This document shows positions 5,349 to 6,467 of a stretch of 6,467 nt of DNA, one piece after another; positions within the stretch are counted from its first letter, which is position 1, and the number at the start of each line of letters is the position of its first letter. The stretch spans positions 1 through 6,467 of the forward strand of contig CACZPG010000086.1 of the NCBI GenBank assembly GCA_902782965.1, read 5' to 3'. The notes below the pieces were generated by a model that made no database searches, was not told the origin of the DNA, and worked only from the letters and a program-made list of their open reading frames with translations. The DNA is from an uncultured Lachnospiraceae bacterium. GTDB lineage: Bacteria > Bacillota > Clostridia > Lachnospirales > Lachnospiraceae. The position numbers were made by a program, and so were the translations under genes.

Positions 5349-6197
5349 TCAGTGACTAAGCATTATCTCATCAATAGTTGTTACTGTGACAAAGGTATTG
5401 TCCCCCAGATCCTTAATATATTCTCTGAATTTCTGAAGTTCGAAATAAGTCACATAACAGATGATAGTCTTGTTATCTCCTGAGACAGCACCCGCAGAAT
5501 CCATGACAGTACAGGTTTTCTTCATATCCTTACGAATCCAGTTGACAATCTTATCCGGATTCTTCGTAATGATTGTAACCTGTTTGATAGCTTCAAATCT
5601 GTCAGTGAAATGATCAATAACTGCCGTAGCGATAATGTAAACCAGCAGACTCAGAAGTGCACTGTTTCTATTGATAAGAATGAATGCCGCTGTATAAACA
5701 CAGGCATTAAAGCCGAGAAGAATTCCGGTCATGCTCATGTTCAGACCTTTCTTCTGTGAAAGCCTGCTTACGATCACATTTGCCAGAATTTCCGAACCAT
5801 CTATACAGCCGCCAAAACGAAGAATCAGTGATAATCCACCTCCAAGTATTGCTCCTCCGAATATTACAGCAATGAAGTGTTCTGTATTAAGTTCAAAGGG
5901 AATCGCCTCAAAGAACTCAAGCCCCACCATGTAGGCCGCCGAACCCGCTATTGTTTTGATCAGAAATTTCTTTCCCATCGTAATTCCGCCAACTACAACA
6001 AAGGGAAGCAGTATGATAAATACACACACAGACAGATTAAGTCCTGTAAGCTTACTGATAATGATTGCAATACCTGCCGTACCATAATCTATCGCATCAT
6101 TTGGCAGAAGTATACATGCTACGGAGAAAGCCGCCAGCAGGGCTCCTGTCACTATCATCAGGATTGAAAGAATATTCTTATAACTTATTTTCTTCAT
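5349..6197 (-). CDS. YitT family membrane protein (YitT membrane domain plus C-terminal DUF2179)
   Basis: A 282-residue protein of the standard length for this family, whose transport or signalling function is not established. The N-terminal two thirds hold about six membrane segments (roughly 9-32, 38-50, 54-72, 78-96, 107-126, 155-175, with another hydrophobic stretch 180-196). Family landmarks are the early Gly-rich DYGTAGIAI (37-45) and GGCIDGSEILANV (119-131), matching the conserved GG..GG(S/T)(D/E)I(L/I)A motif. The cytoplasmic DUF2179 domain covers about 200-280 and ends TTIDEIMLSH. The ATG is one base after the TAA of the amidase gene (TAATATG) and no good Shine-Dalgarno is seen (only GAG close by), so translation is probably coupled to the amidase. 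A terminator follows. Many clostridia carry several YitT paralogues, so no gene symbol is given. Confidence 0.93.
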   Translation of the reverse strand: MKKISYKNILSILMIVTGALLAAFSVACILLPNDAIDYGTAGIAIIISKLTGLNLSVCVFIILLPFVVVGGITMGKKFLIKTIAGSAAYMVGLEFFEAIPFELNTEHFIAVIFGGAILGGGLSLILRFGGCIDGSEILANVIVSRLSQKKGLNMSMTGILLGFNACVYTAAFILINRNSALLSLLVYIIATAVIDHFTDRFEAIKQVTIITKNPDKIVNWIRKDMKKTCTVMDSAGAVSGDNKTIICYVTYFELQKFREYIKDLGDNTFVTVTTIDEIMLSH

Positions 6198-6198
6198 A

Positions 6199-6467
6199 TT
6201 ACTCTACTAAACCAAATCCTTTCGCAATTCCATAGGCATCTGCTTTCGCCCATTTAGAAGCAAGATCCGTCCTCATCGCAGCATATCTTACTTCTTTAAC
6301 AGAGTGATAACCATGTTCGATTATCATTCCGGGAACGCCTACATTGGTCGCACCACGAAGCACTCCATATCCATCTTCTCCCCGACTGTTCAGCCTGTAA
6401 CATACAGTACCCGGTACGCCTTCGCTGTCATTATAGTTTCCTGTCCACTTGATAAGATTCTTCTTCG
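6199..6467 (-). CDS. N-acetylmuramoyl-L-alanine amidase (Amidase_3 type), C-terminal part only
   Basis: The last 88 codons of a gene that begins outside the window, translated by hand because its start is missing. The enzyme cuts the bond between N-acetylmuramic acid and the stem peptide of peptidoglycan, outside the membrane. The visible part has YGVLRGATNVGVPGMIIEHG followed by YHS, the last conserved block of zinc amidases of this family; the Glu of IIEHG (codon 6316-6318) is the catalytic glutamate. After it comes the usual closing helix pattern with KADAYGIAKGFGL. The zinc-binding His and Glu residues expected further upstream are beyond the edge, as are any signal peptide and binding repeats. 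The stop TAA (6199-6201) is one base before the YitT ATG, so the two are in one transcript. An insertion 'NSRGEDGYGVLRGA' is a subfamily detail I cannot interpret. A prophage or spore-related amidase cannot be excluded, but no neighbours suggest either. Confidence 0.85.
   Translation of the reverse strand, partial: KKNLIKWTGNYNDSEGVPGTVCYRLNSRGEDGYGVLRGATNVGVPGMIIEHGYHSVKEVRYAAMRTDLASKWAKADAYGIAKGFGLVE

Noticed and set aside
5341..5356. Short direct repeat CAGTGA-T-CAGTGA at the YitT stop codon
   Set aside because: Only six bases long, partly coding, and not linked to any element; compatible with chance.

Overview
The window looks like chromosomal DNA from a low-GC Gram-positive anaerobe, most likely a clostridial Lachnospiraceae-type gut or rumen bacterium. 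This rests on recognition of protein families (the secreted nuclease with a C-terminal Cys-rich tail, the repeat-rich secreted surface protein with its carbohydrate-binding-like fold, YitT and Dabb) and on AT-rich intergenic DNA with TATAAT-type promoters. I cannot name a genus from the sequence alone. Every gene I can support lies on the minus strand, so transcription runs from high to low coordinates. No tRNA, rRNA, CRISPR array, insertion sequence or phage gene was seen.

In the direction of transcription, the window opens with the C-terminal 88 codons of an N-acetylmuramoyl-L-alanine amidase (6199-6467), separated by one base from a YitT-family membrane protein (5349-6197). That pair ends at a strong intrinsic terminator (5258-5303). 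Immediately after it lies an extended -10 promoter placed so that transcription should begin on, or very near, the first base of an ATG of a membrane-anchored or secreted DNA/RNA non-specific endonuclease (3972-5219), which suggests a leaderless mRNA.

Four genes follow the nuclease with gaps of 6 to 43 bases: a Dabb-domain protein (3632-3934), a class-3-like aldehyde dehydrogenase (2195-3625), a DUF2804 protein (1129-2151) and a RimJ/RimL-type GNAT acetyltransferase (576-1118). The close packing, a stop codon overlapping a Shine-Dalgarno, and the same-frame junction between Dabb and the dehydrogenase point to one co-transcribed, partly translationally coupled unit. The function of this unit is not known to me; handling of an aldehyde or other reactive small molecule is an inference from the dehydrogenase and Dabb folds.

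A second promoter (533-561) then drives a secreted surface protein whose frame is broken by one in-frame TAA (207-209) but stays open and family-like for the remaining 206 bases to the window edge. The best reading is a nonsense-inactivated or truncated gene. The two strongest promoters in the window share the identical 12-mer TTGAAAACGTTT, a partial match to a CcpA/LacI-type operator, which could put the nuclease unit and the surface protein under a common regulator.

I do not see clear proof of a novel defence or mobile system. The most interesting items are the shared operator-like 12-mer, the leaderless nuclease start, the Dabb-TGA-dehydrogenase in-frame junction, and the single premature stop in the surface protein.
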